Shown here: in pieces, positions 26,469-39,468 of the stretch
Layout of the letters: each line of letters opens with the position of its first letter
Position numbering within the stretch: position 1 is the stretch's first letter
Assembly: GCF_004944975.1 (NCBI RefSeq)
Contig: NZ_SPQG01000016.1
Coordinates: 1,010-55,798 of the forward strand
Origin: Halorhabdus amylolytica
GTDB lineage: Archaea > Halobacteriota > Halobacteria > Halobacteriales > Haloarculaceae
Direction: 5' to 3'
Length of the DNA: 54,789 nt
The notes under the pieces: model-generated
The model's input: only the letters and a program-made list of their open reading frames with translations
What the model was told of the DNA's origin: nothing
Databases searched by the model: none
Translations under genes and position numbers: made by a program

Positions 26469-26767
26469 TTTCCCTTATCCCTTCGAGTGGGCCACTCATC
26501 GCTCGGACGTTCACGCGGCTCACTCATAGATGGTAGTGGAGCCCGGTCGAACAGGATGGGTGGTAGTGTAGTCCTGTCGAAGGGGAGGCCCCTTCCTTGA
26601 GGTGGCTGGCGTGGCGGGAGAAGCAAAAGACGACGCCGGACGTGGTCAACTCGCTGAAAAAAGCACCCCGGAGACGCCGTACTTCTCTTCGTTGGTGGTT
26701 GATATTTCTAATACGTTCCGCACCTTCACCAAAAATTATATTGAACTCGCGGGAAATAGCAGATTCG
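26469..26767 (+). promoter_or_regulatory. Upstream region of the GH42 gene with tandem repeats
   Basis: No gene is supported here. Two 21-bp direct repeats (26531-26551 and 26561-26581; 18 of 21 identical; both begin TGGTAGTG and end GTCGAA) have a 30-bp period, close to three DNA turns. An AT-rich TATA-like AAATTATATT (26733-26742) lies 26-35 nt before the GH42 ATG at 26768, fitting a leaderless promoter. The repeats could be regulator sites, though they lie about 190 bp upstream. Confidence 0.5.
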
Positions 26768-28777
26768 ATGCAAACTGGAGTCTGTTATTTCCCGGAACAT
26801 TGGCCGCGAGAACGCTGGGAAACCGACGTACAGCGGATGGCAGAATCGGGGATCGAATACGTGAGAATGGCGGAATTCGCTTGGAACGTCCTCGAACCCG
26901 AGCCCGGCGAGTACGACTTCGAGTGGCTCGAAGAGGCAGTCGAACTCGTTGGTGAACACGGCATGCAGGCTGTCCTCTGTACACCGACGGCAACCCCCCC
27001 GAAGTGGCTGGTCGACGAGTATCCGGATATTCGTCAGGAACAGGCAGACGGGACACCACTGGAGTTTGGCAGCCGTCGCCACTACTGTTTCAATTCCCCA
27101 GACTATCGCCGTGAAAGTCGGCGTATCATCGAGAAGATGGCCGAGAACTTCGCGGATAACGAGTACGTGGCTGGGTGGCAGACTGACAACGAGTACGGCT
27201 GTCACGAAACCGTGCGGTGTCACTGTGACGACTGTACGACAGCCTTCCGAGAGTGGCTTCGCGAGAAGTACGGCGACATCGAGACGCTCAACGAGGCGTG
27301 GGGCAACGCCTTCTGGAGTCAAGAATACCGTCGTTTCTCGGAGGTCGATCTACCTGGACCGACCCCAGCCGAGCACCACCCCGCCCGGCTGCTTGACTAC
27401 CAGCGCTTCGCCTCCGACAGCGTCGTCGAGTACAACCAGTTGCACGTCGACATCCTGCAGTCGGCGAACGCCGACTGGTTCGTGACCCACAACTTCATGG
27501 CCGACTTCGAGCCCCTGGACGGCTTCGATGTCGGCGAAGACCTGGACTTCGCTGCCTGGGATTCCTACCCCACGTTGCACGCCCAGCAAGCACCGGACAA
27601 CCCTGCACCCGAGGGGGATCCACAGGCCCAGCGCGTCGGCGACCCCGACGTCACGGGGATGAATCACGACCTCTATCGGGGCGTCAGCGATGGGGCGTTC
27701 TGGGTGATGGAGAACCAGGCCGGAGACATCCGTGCGTTTCCCTACTCGGCCGAACCGGGCGAGGGGATGATGCGCCTGTGGGCCCACCAGGCCGCAGCCC
27801 ACGGGGCCGACGTCGTCTCGTACTTCCGGTGGCGACGCTGTCAGTTCGGCCAGGAACAGTACTGGGGCGCGCTCAACAACTACGACGGCGAACCCGATCG
27901 GGGGCTGGGAGAGGCGGCCACCGCGGCCGAGGAGTTCGAAGCATTGCCCGAGATGGCACCGCCGGCCGGTGACGTGGCGATTCTCGTCGATTACGACAGC
28001 CAGTGGGCGCTGCACAACGAGAGACACACTCCGGACTTCGAGTACTGGGGCCACCTCCGGGCGTACTACCGCGCGCTCCGCAGTCGCGGCGTGACGGTCG
28101 ACCTCGTCGACGCTGACACCGATCTCGCGGGATACGCCGTCGTACTCGCCCCGTCACTGCATCTCGTCTCCGAAGACCGCGCCGATCGCCTGGCTGCGTA
28201 CGTCGAGGACGGCGGCGAACTGGTATTGACGATCCGCTCTGCAACGAAGACAGACACCGACAAACTCCGTGACGATCTCGCGCCGGGGCCGCTCGAACCG
28301 GTCCTCGGGGCCCGGATCGAGCAGTTCGAGAGTCTCGCGCCGAATCTGGAGCCCCAGGTGACCTACGACGGAGACACCTACGACTATCGGACGTGGGGTG
28401 AGTGGCTCCAGCCGGAGGACGCGACTGTCTTGGGCCGTCACGAATCCGGGCCCGCGACGGGAGAAGCCGCGATCGTCGAAAACGAGGCCGGTGAGGGACG
28501 AATCACTTACGTCGGGGTCTGGCCGGAGCCCGACCTCGCGGACGCGATCGTCCAGACGACTCTCGAAAGCGCAAACCACCCCGTGGGCCAGCGCCTTCCC
28601 GAGCGCGTTCGGCTGACCGAACGGGACGGCCACACCTGGATCACGAACTTTCGTACCGACTCGGTTACCGTCGACGCCGGGGCAGGTGACTTCGTCCTCG
28701 GCGAGGAGACGGTCCCTGCCCGGGACCTGGCGATCGTCGACGTGCCGGCTCACGAGATAACTATCTCGAATAAGTGA
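26768..28777 (+). CDS. Beta-galactosidase, glycoside hydrolase family 42
   Basis: A 669-residue GH42 enzyme beginning MQTGVCYFPEHWPRERWETD. The acid/base Glu is E142 in WQTDNEYG and the nucleophile Glu lies in WVMENQAGD. Four cysteines, C107, C151, C153 and C156 (the CHCDDC cluster), match the structural zinc site of GH42. A trimerisation-type domain (VAILVDYDSQWAL) and a C-terminal beta domain follow. There is no signal peptide, so it acts on imported galactosides or related glycosides. The ATG at 26768 is supported by the TATA box; the open frame reaches further upstream in unrelated basic sequence. Confidence 0.95.
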   Translation: MQTGVCYFPEHWPRERWETDVQRMAESGIEYVRMAEFAWNVLEPEPGEYDFEWLEEAVELVGEHGMQAVLCTPTATPPKWLVDEYPDIRQEQADGTPLEFGSRRHYCFNSPDYRRESRRIIEKMAENFADNEYVAGWQTDNEYGCHETVRCHCDDCTTAFREWLREKYGDIETLNEAWGNAFWSQEYRRFSEVDLPGPTPAEHHPARLLDYQRFASDSVVEYNQLHVDILQSANADWFVTHNFMADFEPLDGFDVGEDLDFAAWDSYPTLHAQQAPDNPAPEGDPQAQRVGDPDVTGMNHDLYRGVSDGAFWVMENQAGDIRAFPYSAEPGEGMMRLWAHQAAAHGADVVSYFRWRRCQFGQEQYWGALNNYDGEPDRGLGEAATAAEEFEALPEMAPPAGDVAILVDYDSQWALHNERHTPDFEYWGHLRAYYRALRSRGVTVDLVDADTDLAGYAVVLAPSLHLVSEDRADRLAAYVEDGGELVLTIRSATKTDTDKLRDDLAPGPLEPVLGARIEQFESLAPNLEPQVTYDGDTYDYRTWGEWLQPEDATVLGRHESGPATGEAAIVENEAGEGRITYVGVWPEPDLADAIVQTTLESANHPVGQRLPERVRLTERDGHTWITNFRTDSVTVDAGAGDFVLGEETVPARDLAIVDVPAHEITISNK

Positions 28778-28871
28778 ATCAACTCTCTCGAACGGAAGCC
28801 GACGTCGGACGTTGCGTCCCGTCCGATCCCCTTGATCGGTGGCGTGGTTCTCGAAAAAGTCGGTTCGTGAC

Positions 28872-31241
28872 TCAGTTCTCGCTGTCGACGCGCGTCTCGG
28901 CGAAGTAGACGCGACCCTTCTGTGGGACTTCACGGCGCCCGGTTACCTCGAAGGTGGCGTCCGCCTCGATGTCAGCCGCCGACGAACCGATCCGGAGTTC
29001 GTACTCGCCGGGTTCGACGACCACGTCCATATCGGCGTCGTGATAGGCGAGTTGCGAGGCGGCGACGTCGAACTCGACGGTTGCGGACTCACCTGGTTCG
29101 AGATGAACGCGGTGGAAGCCGACGAGTTCCTGGACAGGTCTCGCCTGGGTCGGCCAGCGCTGGTGGGCGTAACACTGGATGACTTCGTGGCCGGCCATCT
29201 CGCCGGTATTCTCGACAGTGATCGACGCCGTGACGGTTCCCGCGGGGGCGATCTCCGTCGCCGAGAGTTCGACGTCACCGTAGGCGAAGTCCGTGTAACT
29301 GAGCCCGTACCCGAATGGATACAGCGGGTCGCTGTCGGCGTAGACGTGGCGTTCGTTACGACTGTTGGGTTTCCGGCCGTAGTAGACGGGAAGCTGCCCC
29401 ACGTTCTTCGGGATCGAGAGCGGCAACCGGCCACTCGGATTGTGCTCGCCGAGGACGACGTCAGCGATGCCATAGCCCCCCTCCTCACCGGGGAGCCAGC
29501 CGTGGACGACCGCCGGGACGTGCTCGTCGATCCAGGGTGTCGCGTGGGGCTTGCCGCTGACGAAGACGACGACGAGAGGGGTCTCCGTCTCCTGAAGCTC
29601 TTCGACCAGTTCTTTCTGGACGCCCGGGAGGCCGAGATCGGCCACGTCCGCGCCCTCGCCGCTGGTCGGGACGTCAGGCCGTTCGTCTCGCTCTGCGGCG
29701 TCGGCCTCGCTGAGGGCGACGGCCGACCGCGCCCCGACGAACGCCAGCGCGACGTCTGCATCCTCGGCCGCCGCGACGGCGTCCTCGAAGCCGTCTGTTC
29801 CAGGTCCGGTCGTGGTACAGCCCTCCGCATAGGTGACGCTGTCGGCCCCGAGGCGCTCCTCGAAGGCTTCCAGCGGTGTAACGACGTGACGGTTGGATTC
29901 TTTCCAGGGGTAGTGGGCGGCGTAGGCGTAGTCACCTAGCTGGCCCGCCGATGTATCCGCTTTTGGGCCGACGACGGCGACTCTCTCGTCGTCCGCGATC
30001 GGTAGCAAGTCATCTTCGTTTTTCAGCAGTGTCACGGACTCGCGCGCGAGCTGACGGGCATACTCGCGATTGGCCTCCGGCCCGAACGCTGCTTCGACGT
30101 CCCCCTGGTCCGTGCCGTAGTCCTCGAACAGCCCCTTCTCGACTTTCTGTCTGAGAACGCGACGGGCCGCCGTTTCGATCGTTTCCCGTTCGATCTCGCC
30201 GGCCTCGACCGCGTCGACGAGAGTGTCGTAGCACTCGATCTGCGGGAGTTCGACGTCCAATCCCGCCTGAACGGCCTGGACCGCCGCCGTCTGATAGTCC
30301 GAGGCGACACCGTGTTCTTCCTTGAGGAAGCGGACGCTGAAGTAATCGGAGACGACCGTGCCCTCGAACTCCCACTCCCCGCGGAGAATCCCGGTCAACA
30401 GCGACTCGTCGGCTGCACAGGGGATGCCGTCGACATCGTGATAGGCGTTCATCACCGACTCGGCGCCGGCTTCCCTGATCGCTACCTCGTAGGGGAACAG
30501 ATGGACCTCGCGGAACTCGCGCTCGCCAACTTGTACAGACGAGCGGTTCTTGCCGCCCTCACCGACACCGTGTCCGGCGAAGTGTTTGAGCGTCGCCGAG
30601 ATGCCCGTCCTGGGATCCTCGCCCTGTAACCCCTCGACGTACGCTGAGGCCATCCTCGCGACCAGGTAGGGGTCCTCGCCGAAGGTCTCCTCGGTTCGAC
30701 CCCAGCGGGGATCACGCCCGATGTCGAGTACCGGCGAAAGGGCGTGTACCGATCCGATCGCCCTCAATTGCTCGCGGATCCGGTCGGTCATCTCCCGAAC
30801 ACGGTCGGGTTCGAACGTGCTCGCAACGCCGATCATCTGGGGATAGGTCGTCCCGTCCGGACCCATATAACCCGAGAGACATTCCTCGTGTGGGACAGCC
30901 GGGACGCCCAAGCGCGTCTCCTCGACGAGATATTCCTGTAGCTCTTCGGTCACTTCGGCCGCCCGCTCGGGCGAGATGCCGCCGCCGCCGGCCAGACGGG
31001 TGAAGTGACCGACGCCGTGTTCGAGCAGCGACTCGGCCTCCTCCCAGACGATTTCGCCGTCCTCGTCGAGTAGCGCCGGCTCCGTTGTTCCGGTCTCGGA
31101 GATCCGCTCGGACGGCACGGACAGCAGTTGCGCGACCAGCTCTTCGAGCGTCATTCGGTCGAGTAAGTCCTCGACACGCCGTTCGACGGGTGCCGATGCG
31201 TCTAGGTACACCGGTGTGTTGTCAGTTGTCACGTCCAACAC
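28872..31241 (-). CDS. Glycoside hydrolase family 3 (beta-glucosidase/beta-xylosidase type)
   Basis: A 789-residue cytoplasmic GH3 enzyme. The N-terminal barrel has RDPRWGRTEETFGEDPYL, the KHFAGHG segment (K219, H220) and the nucleophile Asp299 in TVVSDYFSV. The C-terminal alpha/beta domain includes VAVVGPKAD and GEEGGYGIADVVLGEHNPSGRLP, and a fibronectin III-like domain ends the protein. Sequence alone does not separate glucosidase from xylosidase; neighbours include GH42, GH2 and a GH43/xylose locus. The start is not ATG: a GTG at 31241 or the TTG after it gives the family-like MLDVTTDNTPVYLD end. Confidence 0.92.
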   Translation of the reverse strand: MLDVTTDNTPVYLDASAPVERRVEDLLDRMTLEELVAQLLSVPSERISETGTTEPALLDEDGEIVWEEAESLLEHGVGHFTRLAGGGGISPERAAEVTEELQEYLVEETRLGVPAVPHEECLSGYMGPDGTTYPQMIGVASTFEPDRVREMTDRIREQLRAIGSVHALSPVLDIGRDPRWGRTEETFGEDPYLVARMASAYVEGLQGEDPRTGISATLKHFAGHGVGEGGKNRSSVQVGEREFREVHLFPYEVAIREAGAESVMNAYHDVDGIPCAADESLLTGILRGEWEFEGTVVSDYFSVRFLKEEHGVASDYQTAAVQAVQAGLDVELPQIECYDTLVDAVEAGEIERETIETAARRVLRQKVEKGLFEDYGTDQGDVEAAFGPEANREYARQLARESVTLLKNEDDLLPIADDERVAVVGPKADTSAGQLGDYAYAAHYPWKESNRHVVTPLEAFEERLGADSVTYAEGCTTTGPGTDGFEDAVAAAEDADVALAFVGARSAVALSEADAAERDERPDVPTSGEGADVADLGLPGVQKELVEELQETETPLVVVFVSGKPHATPWIDEHVPAVVHGWLPGEEGGYGIADVVLGEHNPSGRLPLSIPKNVGQLPVYYGRKPNSRNERHVYADSDPLYPFGYGLSYTDFAYGDVELSATEIAPAGTVTASITVENTGEMAGHEVIQCYAHQRWPTQARPVQELVGFHRVHLEPGESATVEFDVAASQLAYHDADMDVVVEPGEYELRIGSSAADIEADATFEVTGRREVPQKGRVYFAETRVDSEN

Positions 31242-31302
31242 TGACTCGGAGTGACGACAAAAAACTTCGGTAAACGACCCTTATCGTCGTCTCTGCTAGC
31301 GA

Positions 31303-34807
<3,505 letters not shown>

Positions 34808-36391
34808 TCAGGAAAGAATATCGGTATTGGGTTCGTTGAAGTTACTCGCTGCGATCATATCGTCGATACGTACGATAGTGACAGTCGCGTCAACAGCCGA
34901 ATCGATCGCGGCGTTTTTGACCCGGAGCGGTTCGACGACACCCCGTGCCGTCATTTCAGCGACGTCACCGGTAGTGGCGTCGAGACCTGTGGCGATAGCA
35001 CCCTCTGCGTGATGGGTCCGTAGTTCGGTGAGGATATCAATCGGATCTCGGCCGGCAGTTCTGGCCAGCGTTCGCGGGATTGTCTCGAGGGCGTTTGCGA
35101 ACGCTTCAACAGCGAGTTGCTCGCGGCCGTCGATCGCGTCTGCATCGGAACGTAATTGCCTGGCTAGTTCGATTTCAGACGCGCCGCCACCAGGAAGCAC
35201 AGCCCCCTCTTCAAGAGCGATTTCGACAGCATCAACCGCGTCTGTAACGGCAATTTCCATCTCTTTACCGACGTGTTCTGTCCCACTCCGTAGGAGGAGG
35301 GTGACTTCCCCAGGATCTGTATCGCTTGCGAACGCGACGTATTCGTCGTCGCCAAATATACGCCGTTCGACCGACCTAGCGTGGCCGAGATCACTATCTG
35401 AGAGTTCGTCGAGGTCAGAAACGACCCATGCATCGGTTGCACGCACTATAGCGCGCTGATCTTCTTTGTCGACCTGATCGAAAGCGAGGACCCCTTCCTC
35501 GGCAAGGAAATGCATGACCATATCGTCGACATTGCCGTCGACAAGGACAACGTCGGCTTCAGAAACTTCGTCGGCCATATCGCGAAATTGGCGTTCTTCT
35601 TCTTCAATGATCGTCTCGAACTGCCCCGGATCCGTGATATCGATCGCTGGATCGGACTGAGCGTCGTCGAATGTCAGATCCGAACCGTATACTAATACCG
35701 TTGGGTCATCGATATTGTAGGGCATGTGGTCGTGGATTCGCTCTTCCTCGATGAGTACACCTTCGAGAAGCTCCGACTCTTTGGGAGTACCGCTGCCGAC
35801 AGATTCGACCACGATATCGTCGCCATCTCGCTGGTCAACGGTACGAACTGCCTCCACGACGAGTGACGACAGATGATCTCTCGCCACGTCTACATTCTTG
35901 CCCGTCATTGCAGTGGCCGCGACCTCCTGGAGGATGCCGCTGTCAGCCGTAATATCGATGGCGATCTCCGGTAGCAGTTCGCGTACCCGGTCAATAGCCT
36001 GGTGATACCCACGTTCGATCGTCGTTGAGTGGATACCGTCGTCCAAGAGCCGTTCGGATTCCTTGAGCAGTGATCCCGTGAGGATGACTGCCGTCGTCGT
36101 CCCGTCCGAGACTTCTGCCTTTTGAGTACTCGCGACATCGGCCACGATCTTCCCGGCGGGATGTTCGATATCCATCATCGAGAGGACCGTCTCACCGTCG
36201 TTTGTGACAGCGAGTCCGCCACCCTGATCGGCTAGCATCTTGTCTCTGCCTCGCGGTCCGAGGGTGGTCTTGACCACATCAGCGACAGCTCTCCCAACGG
36301 CGATGTTCATCGAGCGTGCGTCTCGGTCGGACGCTCGATCGATATCTTCGGAAAGAATGTTTGAAGGATGCAGTCCCGTCCGTTCGCTCAT
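34808..36391 (-). CDS. Divergent group II chaperonin (thermosome) paralogue A
   Basis: A 527-residue thermosome-type subunit. The ATP site is largely intact: TLGPRGRDKML (43-53), TNDG (63-66), SDGTTTAV with D96, the catalytic Asp384 in AVTDAVDAV, and PGGGASEIELA. SDG replaces the usual GDG. The apical helical lid (DITDPGQFETIIEEEERQ, about 251-268) and the C-terminal VKNAAIDSAVDATVTIVRIDD are present. The usual GGM-rich C-terminal tail is missing. Housekeeping haloarchaeal thermosomes are closer to consensus, so this looks like an accessory subunit. It is divergent from the Tat-dependent sugar-binding lipoprotein gene, and codon use is more AT-rich than upstream genes. Confidence 0.92.
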   Translation of the reverse strand: MSERTGLHPSNILSEDIDRASDRDARSMNIAVGRAVADVVKTTLGPRGRDKMLADQGGGLAVTNDGETVLSMMDIEHPAGKIVADVASTQKAEVSDGTTTAVILTGSLLKESERLLDDGIHSTTIERGYHQAIDRVRELLPEIAIDITADSGILQEVAATAMTGKNVDVARDHLSSLVVEAVRTVDQRDGDDIVVESVGSGTPKESELLEGVLIEEERIHDHMPYNIDDPTVLVYGSDLTFDDAQSDPAIDITDPGQFETIIEEEERQFRDMADEVSEADVVLVDGNVDDMVMHFLAEEGVLAFDQVDKEDQRAIVRATDAWVVSDLDELSDSDLGHARSVERRIFGDDEYVAFASDTDPGEVTLLLRSGTEHVGKEMEIAVTDAVDAVEIALEEGAVLPGGGASEIELARQLRSDADAIDGREQLAVEAFANALETIPRTLARTAGRDPIDILTELRTHHAEGAIATGLDATTGDVAEMTARGVVEPLRVKNAAIDSAVDATVTIVRIDDMIAASNFNEPNTDILS

Positions 36392-36577
36392 CTGTACTAA
36401 ATATTCTTTTTAATGAATGGTAAGCCTTCCGCTATATTACGAACCACATGTTGGCACAATGCGAGCGAACTGGACTGGATCTGAAACTAACGCGAAAGAT
36501 TATTCCTCATCTAGTTGCCACAAGGGACAAGTTATATGGGATGAGACGTACGACAATCGTCCGTAGTGTGATAAACA
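36392..36577. promoter_or_regulatory. Divergent promoter region, chaperonin A and sugar-binding protein
   Basis: An AT-rich 186-bp spacer. On the plus strand AAGTTATATGG (36529-36539) lies about 40-48 nt before the ATG at 36578 and can be the TATA box of the lipoprotein gene. On the minus strand AAAAAGAATATTTAG (about 36395-36410) lies directly before the chaperonin start. Shared control of both genes from this spacer is plausible. Confidence 0.45.
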
Positions 36578-38218
36578 ATGGTGGACAAATCAAATAGAAG
36601 ACCGAAAGATCCTGAACCGGATGACGAGGATTACTCACGTCGTGGTTTTATGGAGGCAGCCGCGACAGTGGGTGCAGTCGGTGCCGCTGGCCTCGCTGGC
36701 TGTGGCAGCGACGGTGGTGACGGTGGTGGCGGTGGTGACGGTGGTGGTGACGGCGGTGACGGTGGTGGCGACGGTGGCGACGGTGGCGACGGTGGTGACG
36801 GCGGTGATGGCTCTCAGCAAACGTCCGAACAGAACTTCGTGTTCTGGACGATGCGTGGTTATATCCCAGAAGTTTCTAATTCGATTCAAGATACAGCGAA
36901 GGCGTTCGAGGACGAAGCGAGTTCACCGGTAAACCTTACGACGAACGTGATCGTCTGGGCGCAGGTGTTCCCAAAATGGCAGTCGTCCATCCAAGGCCGT
37001 AACGCGCCAAACGTCAGCGAGATGGCCGGGGAGCACGCTGTCGACTTCGGCGACCAAGGAGTCAACGATCCGGTTACTGACATCTATAGCGACTTTGACG
37101 ACTGGTTCGAGACGATGGACTACTGGACCTCGTACGATGGCGAAAACTATGGTTTGCCGTGGTTCCTTGAAGTCCGTTCGTACCTCTACCGTATGGATCT
37201 CCTCAGTGACGCGGGCATCAACGAGGCGCCCCGGACGTGGGAGGACCTGATCAGTGCCGGCAAGACTATTCGTGATCAATTCGGTGAAGAGATCACGCCC
37301 ATTGGTCAGCCCGGGGGATCCGATTTCGCTACCGGCCAACAGATGTTTGACGCCACCCACAAATTCGGTGGCGACTTCTTCCAGTACGAGAACGGACAGT
37401 GGAATGTGACGCTCGACGAATCCGACGCAGTGTTCGGTCATCTTCTGCAAGCGAGTCTCGGCCAAGATCACTGGGACGTTGCCCCGCGTGGCTGGACCGG
37501 GATGGCAGGTTCAGACGTCCGCGCCCTTTTCCAGGAGGGGTCCGCTGCGATGTACCAGGCGAACGGCGAACCACTCCGTGCAGCCGTCAACAACCCCGAC
37601 GAAAAGGACAACCAGAACATTATCGAGCATACTGAGGTCATGACCGCGCCAACTGGTGCAGTAGAAGAGCGCGGCAACGCGGCCTTCATGGGGGGGTCCG
37701 TCGTGAGTCCGTTCTCAGAGAACGTCACGAAGAACAACGCACCCGACCTCAAGACCGAGTTCCTCGAGTACTGGATGAATCCCAGTACCCAGCAAAAAGT
37801 CTTCACCGCCGCGGCACCGATCTTCACACCGGTGCGTCAGTCTCAGACCGAAGCTCCGCCGTACGGCGGCGAGAACCCGACCGACCTCAAGCAAAGCTGG
37901 TTGGACGCAATGTCTGAACAAGCCGAAAAGGCTGTCCGCTACGGTGTTAGCGGCGCAAAACGTTGTTCACCGTTCCTCGGATCGACTGAAGGCAACACGA
38001 CTGGCTACTCGCAGGCATTCACCAGCATGATCGGCGCCGGTAATCCCCCATCCCAGATTCAGAACATGGCCAATCAGATGCGTAACACTGCCTCTGATCG
38101 GCTCGATTATACGCTCCAGGAACAGTCAGACGGTGTCTCGCTGGACAATCTCAACGACCAAGCTATGGCCTGGGCCGACGGAAGTGGCCCCCACCAGATC
38201 TGGAACCCGCTTGAGTAG
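36578..38218 (+). CDS. Sugar ABC transporter substrate-binding lipoprotein (Tat signal)
   Basis: A 546-residue family 1 solute-binding protein. The N-terminus has a twin-arginine motif (YSRRGFMEAA) and lipobox LAGC with lipidated Cys42. A pure Gly/Asp linker of about 35 residues (43-78) follows. The mature domain resembles maltose/oligosaccharide receptors: SGRNAPNVSEMAG-like sugar loop (QGRNAPNVSEMAGEH), GLPWFLEVRSYLYRMDLL, and AFMGGSVVSPF. The Tat route means it should fold in the cytoplasm before export. With the two following permeases and the MalK-type ATPase at 43440 it forms an importer; the nearby GH43 suggests xylo- or arabino-oligosaccharides. Confidence 0.92.
   Translation: MVDKSNRRPKDPEPDDEDYSRRGFMEAAATVGAVGAAGLAGCGSDGGDGGGGGDGGGDGGDGGGDGGDGGDGGDGGDGSQQTSEQNFVFWTMRGYIPEVSNSIQDTAKAFEDEASSPVNLTTNVIVWAQVFPKWQSSIQGRNAPNVSEMAGEHAVDFGDQGVNDPVTDIYSDFDDWFETMDYWTSYDGENYGLPWFLEVRSYLYRMDLLSDAGINEAPRTWEDLISAGKTIRDQFGEEITPIGQPGGSDFATGQQMFDATHKFGGDFFQYENGQWNVTLDESDAVFGHLLQASLGQDHWDVAPRGWTGMAGSDVRALFQEGSAAMYQANGEPLRAAVNNPDEKDNQNIIEHTEVMTAPTGAVEERGNAAFMGGSVVSPFSENVTKNNAPDLKTEFLEYWMNPSTQQKVFTAAAPIFTPVRQSQTEAPPYGGENPTDLKQSWLDAMSEQAEKAVRYGVSGAKRCSPFLGSTEGNTTGYSQAFTSMIGAGNPPSQIQNMANQMRNTASDRLDYTLQEQSDGVSLDNLNDQAMAWADGSGPHQIWNPLE
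36709..36810 (+). repeat. In-frame GGTGAC-type microsatellite
   Basis: Imperfect tandem GGTGGC/GGTGAC/GGCGAC units encode the Gly/Asp linker right after the lipidated cysteine. Such units can slip during replication, so linker length may vary between strains. Confidence 0.85.
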
Positions 38219-38452
38219 GCTCCCTCGTTTTCTCATACTTTTGCATCATCCGTTCAATTGTCAGTGATTTTTTAGGTAACATCCCCCACAAGTTGGGGCC
38301 CGATTTCGGATATGTAAACAGATAAATAACAAAAGTATCGAACATATTTATGGGGGAAAATACCCAACGTCATATGATTCTAACATTTTCGGTTACGTCG
38401 AACCGACGGCAGCGGAGTCTCGGTACGAAGCCTTCGACGTCGGGCGAAACCG

Positions 38453-39457
38453 ATGTCACAATCAACACGAACCCAGACCGATCCGACATATTTTTATATT
38501 TGGATTCTGAATTTCTCTTCAATGGTGGCGGAAAAGTACAGGAGAATCATCGATGAAAGTGACATAATAAAAGAATATCAGTACTGGCTTTCATCGGAGT
38601 CAGTATGGGGGTGGGTGTTCCTCCTCCCAACGATTGCAGCTATCGGATTGGTGAATGTTTATCCTGTAATCAGGGCAATATATCTGAGTTTCACTGATTA
38701 CGACGGTATTACCGAACCCACCTGGATTGGACTGGAACATTACATCAGGATCTTCACCGGCTGGCCGGAATTTTGGCAGGTACTGCAGAACACTCTCGTA
38801 TGGGTGTTCGGGACAGTCGTTGTGATGCTCGTGTTGGGCATGGGATTTGCCGTTCTACTTAATCATGATTTCCCCGGGAGCGGAATAGCTACGTCGCTGC
38901 TGTTGCTCCCGTGGGTGATGCCGTATATTGCTGTCGCCCTCAACTGGCAATGGATGTACCGTTATCAGACCGGGGTGTTCAACGGTCTTCTCCAACTCGC
39001 CGGTTTGGAGCGGGTCCTTTGGCTCGGTAGCGGCAAGTTCGCTCTCGCCGCGGCAATGGTCGGTTGGATCTGGCGCAACTTCCCATTCTTTATGATCAGT
39101 TTCCTCTCAGCCATGAAAGCAATCCCGACCGAACTCTATGAAGCGGCACTCGTCGATGGCTCTTCGCGATGGGAGCTGTTCCGTCATATCACTTTCCCGT
39201 ATCTTCAGCCGATTCTCATCGTCACAACGCTTTTGATGAGTCTTTGGACGTTCAACAACTTCACTATGATATTTGTCCTCACCGGCGGCGGGCCGGGACT
39301 CTCTTCGATGGTTCTCCCGGTGTATGTCTACCGGAAGGCATTCATCACTGGCGATATGGGGATGGCCGCCGCTATCGGCATCGTAATGATGCTGATAATG
39401 CTAAGCTACGGGTTGGTCTATCTCCGGTTCTACCGGGCAGATATCGGACAGAAATGA
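38453..39457 (+). CDS. Sugar ABC transporter permease (MalF/UgpA type)
   Basis: About 334 residues with six membrane helices from VFLLPTIAAIGLVNVYPVI onward. The EAA loop that contacts the ATPase is EAALVDGSSRWELFRHITFP. The start is uncertain. The ATG at 38453 gives a polar MSQSTRTQTD leader. An internal ATG at 38522 (MVAEKYRRII) is preceded at 22-31 nt by TTTTTATATT, which could be a TATA box for a leaderless message. It follows the lipoprotein gene after 234 AT-rich bases with no other gene. Confidence 0.9.
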   Translation: MSQSTRTQTDPTYFYIWILNFSSMVAEKYRRIIDESDIIKEYQYWLSSESVWGWVFLLPTIAAIGLVNVYPVIRAIYLSFTDYDGITEPTWIGLEHYIRIFTGWPEFWQVLQNTLVWVFGTVVVMLVLGMGFAVLLNHDFPGSGIATSLLLLPWVMPYIAVALNWQWMYRYQTGVFNGLLQLAGLERVLWLGSGKFALAAAMVGWIWRNFPFFMISFLSAMKAIPTELYEAALVDGSSRWELFRHITFPYLQPILIVTTLLMSLWTFNNFTMIFVLTGGGPGLSSMVLPVYVYRKAFITGDMGMAAAIGIVMMLIMLSYGLVYLRFYRADIGQK

Positions 39458-39468
39458 TGTGATCATCC

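Noticed and set aside
36709-36810. Tandem repeat considered as a CRISPR-like array
   Set aside because: The units are 6-9 bp without spacers and code for a Gly/Asp linker inside a lipoprotein.
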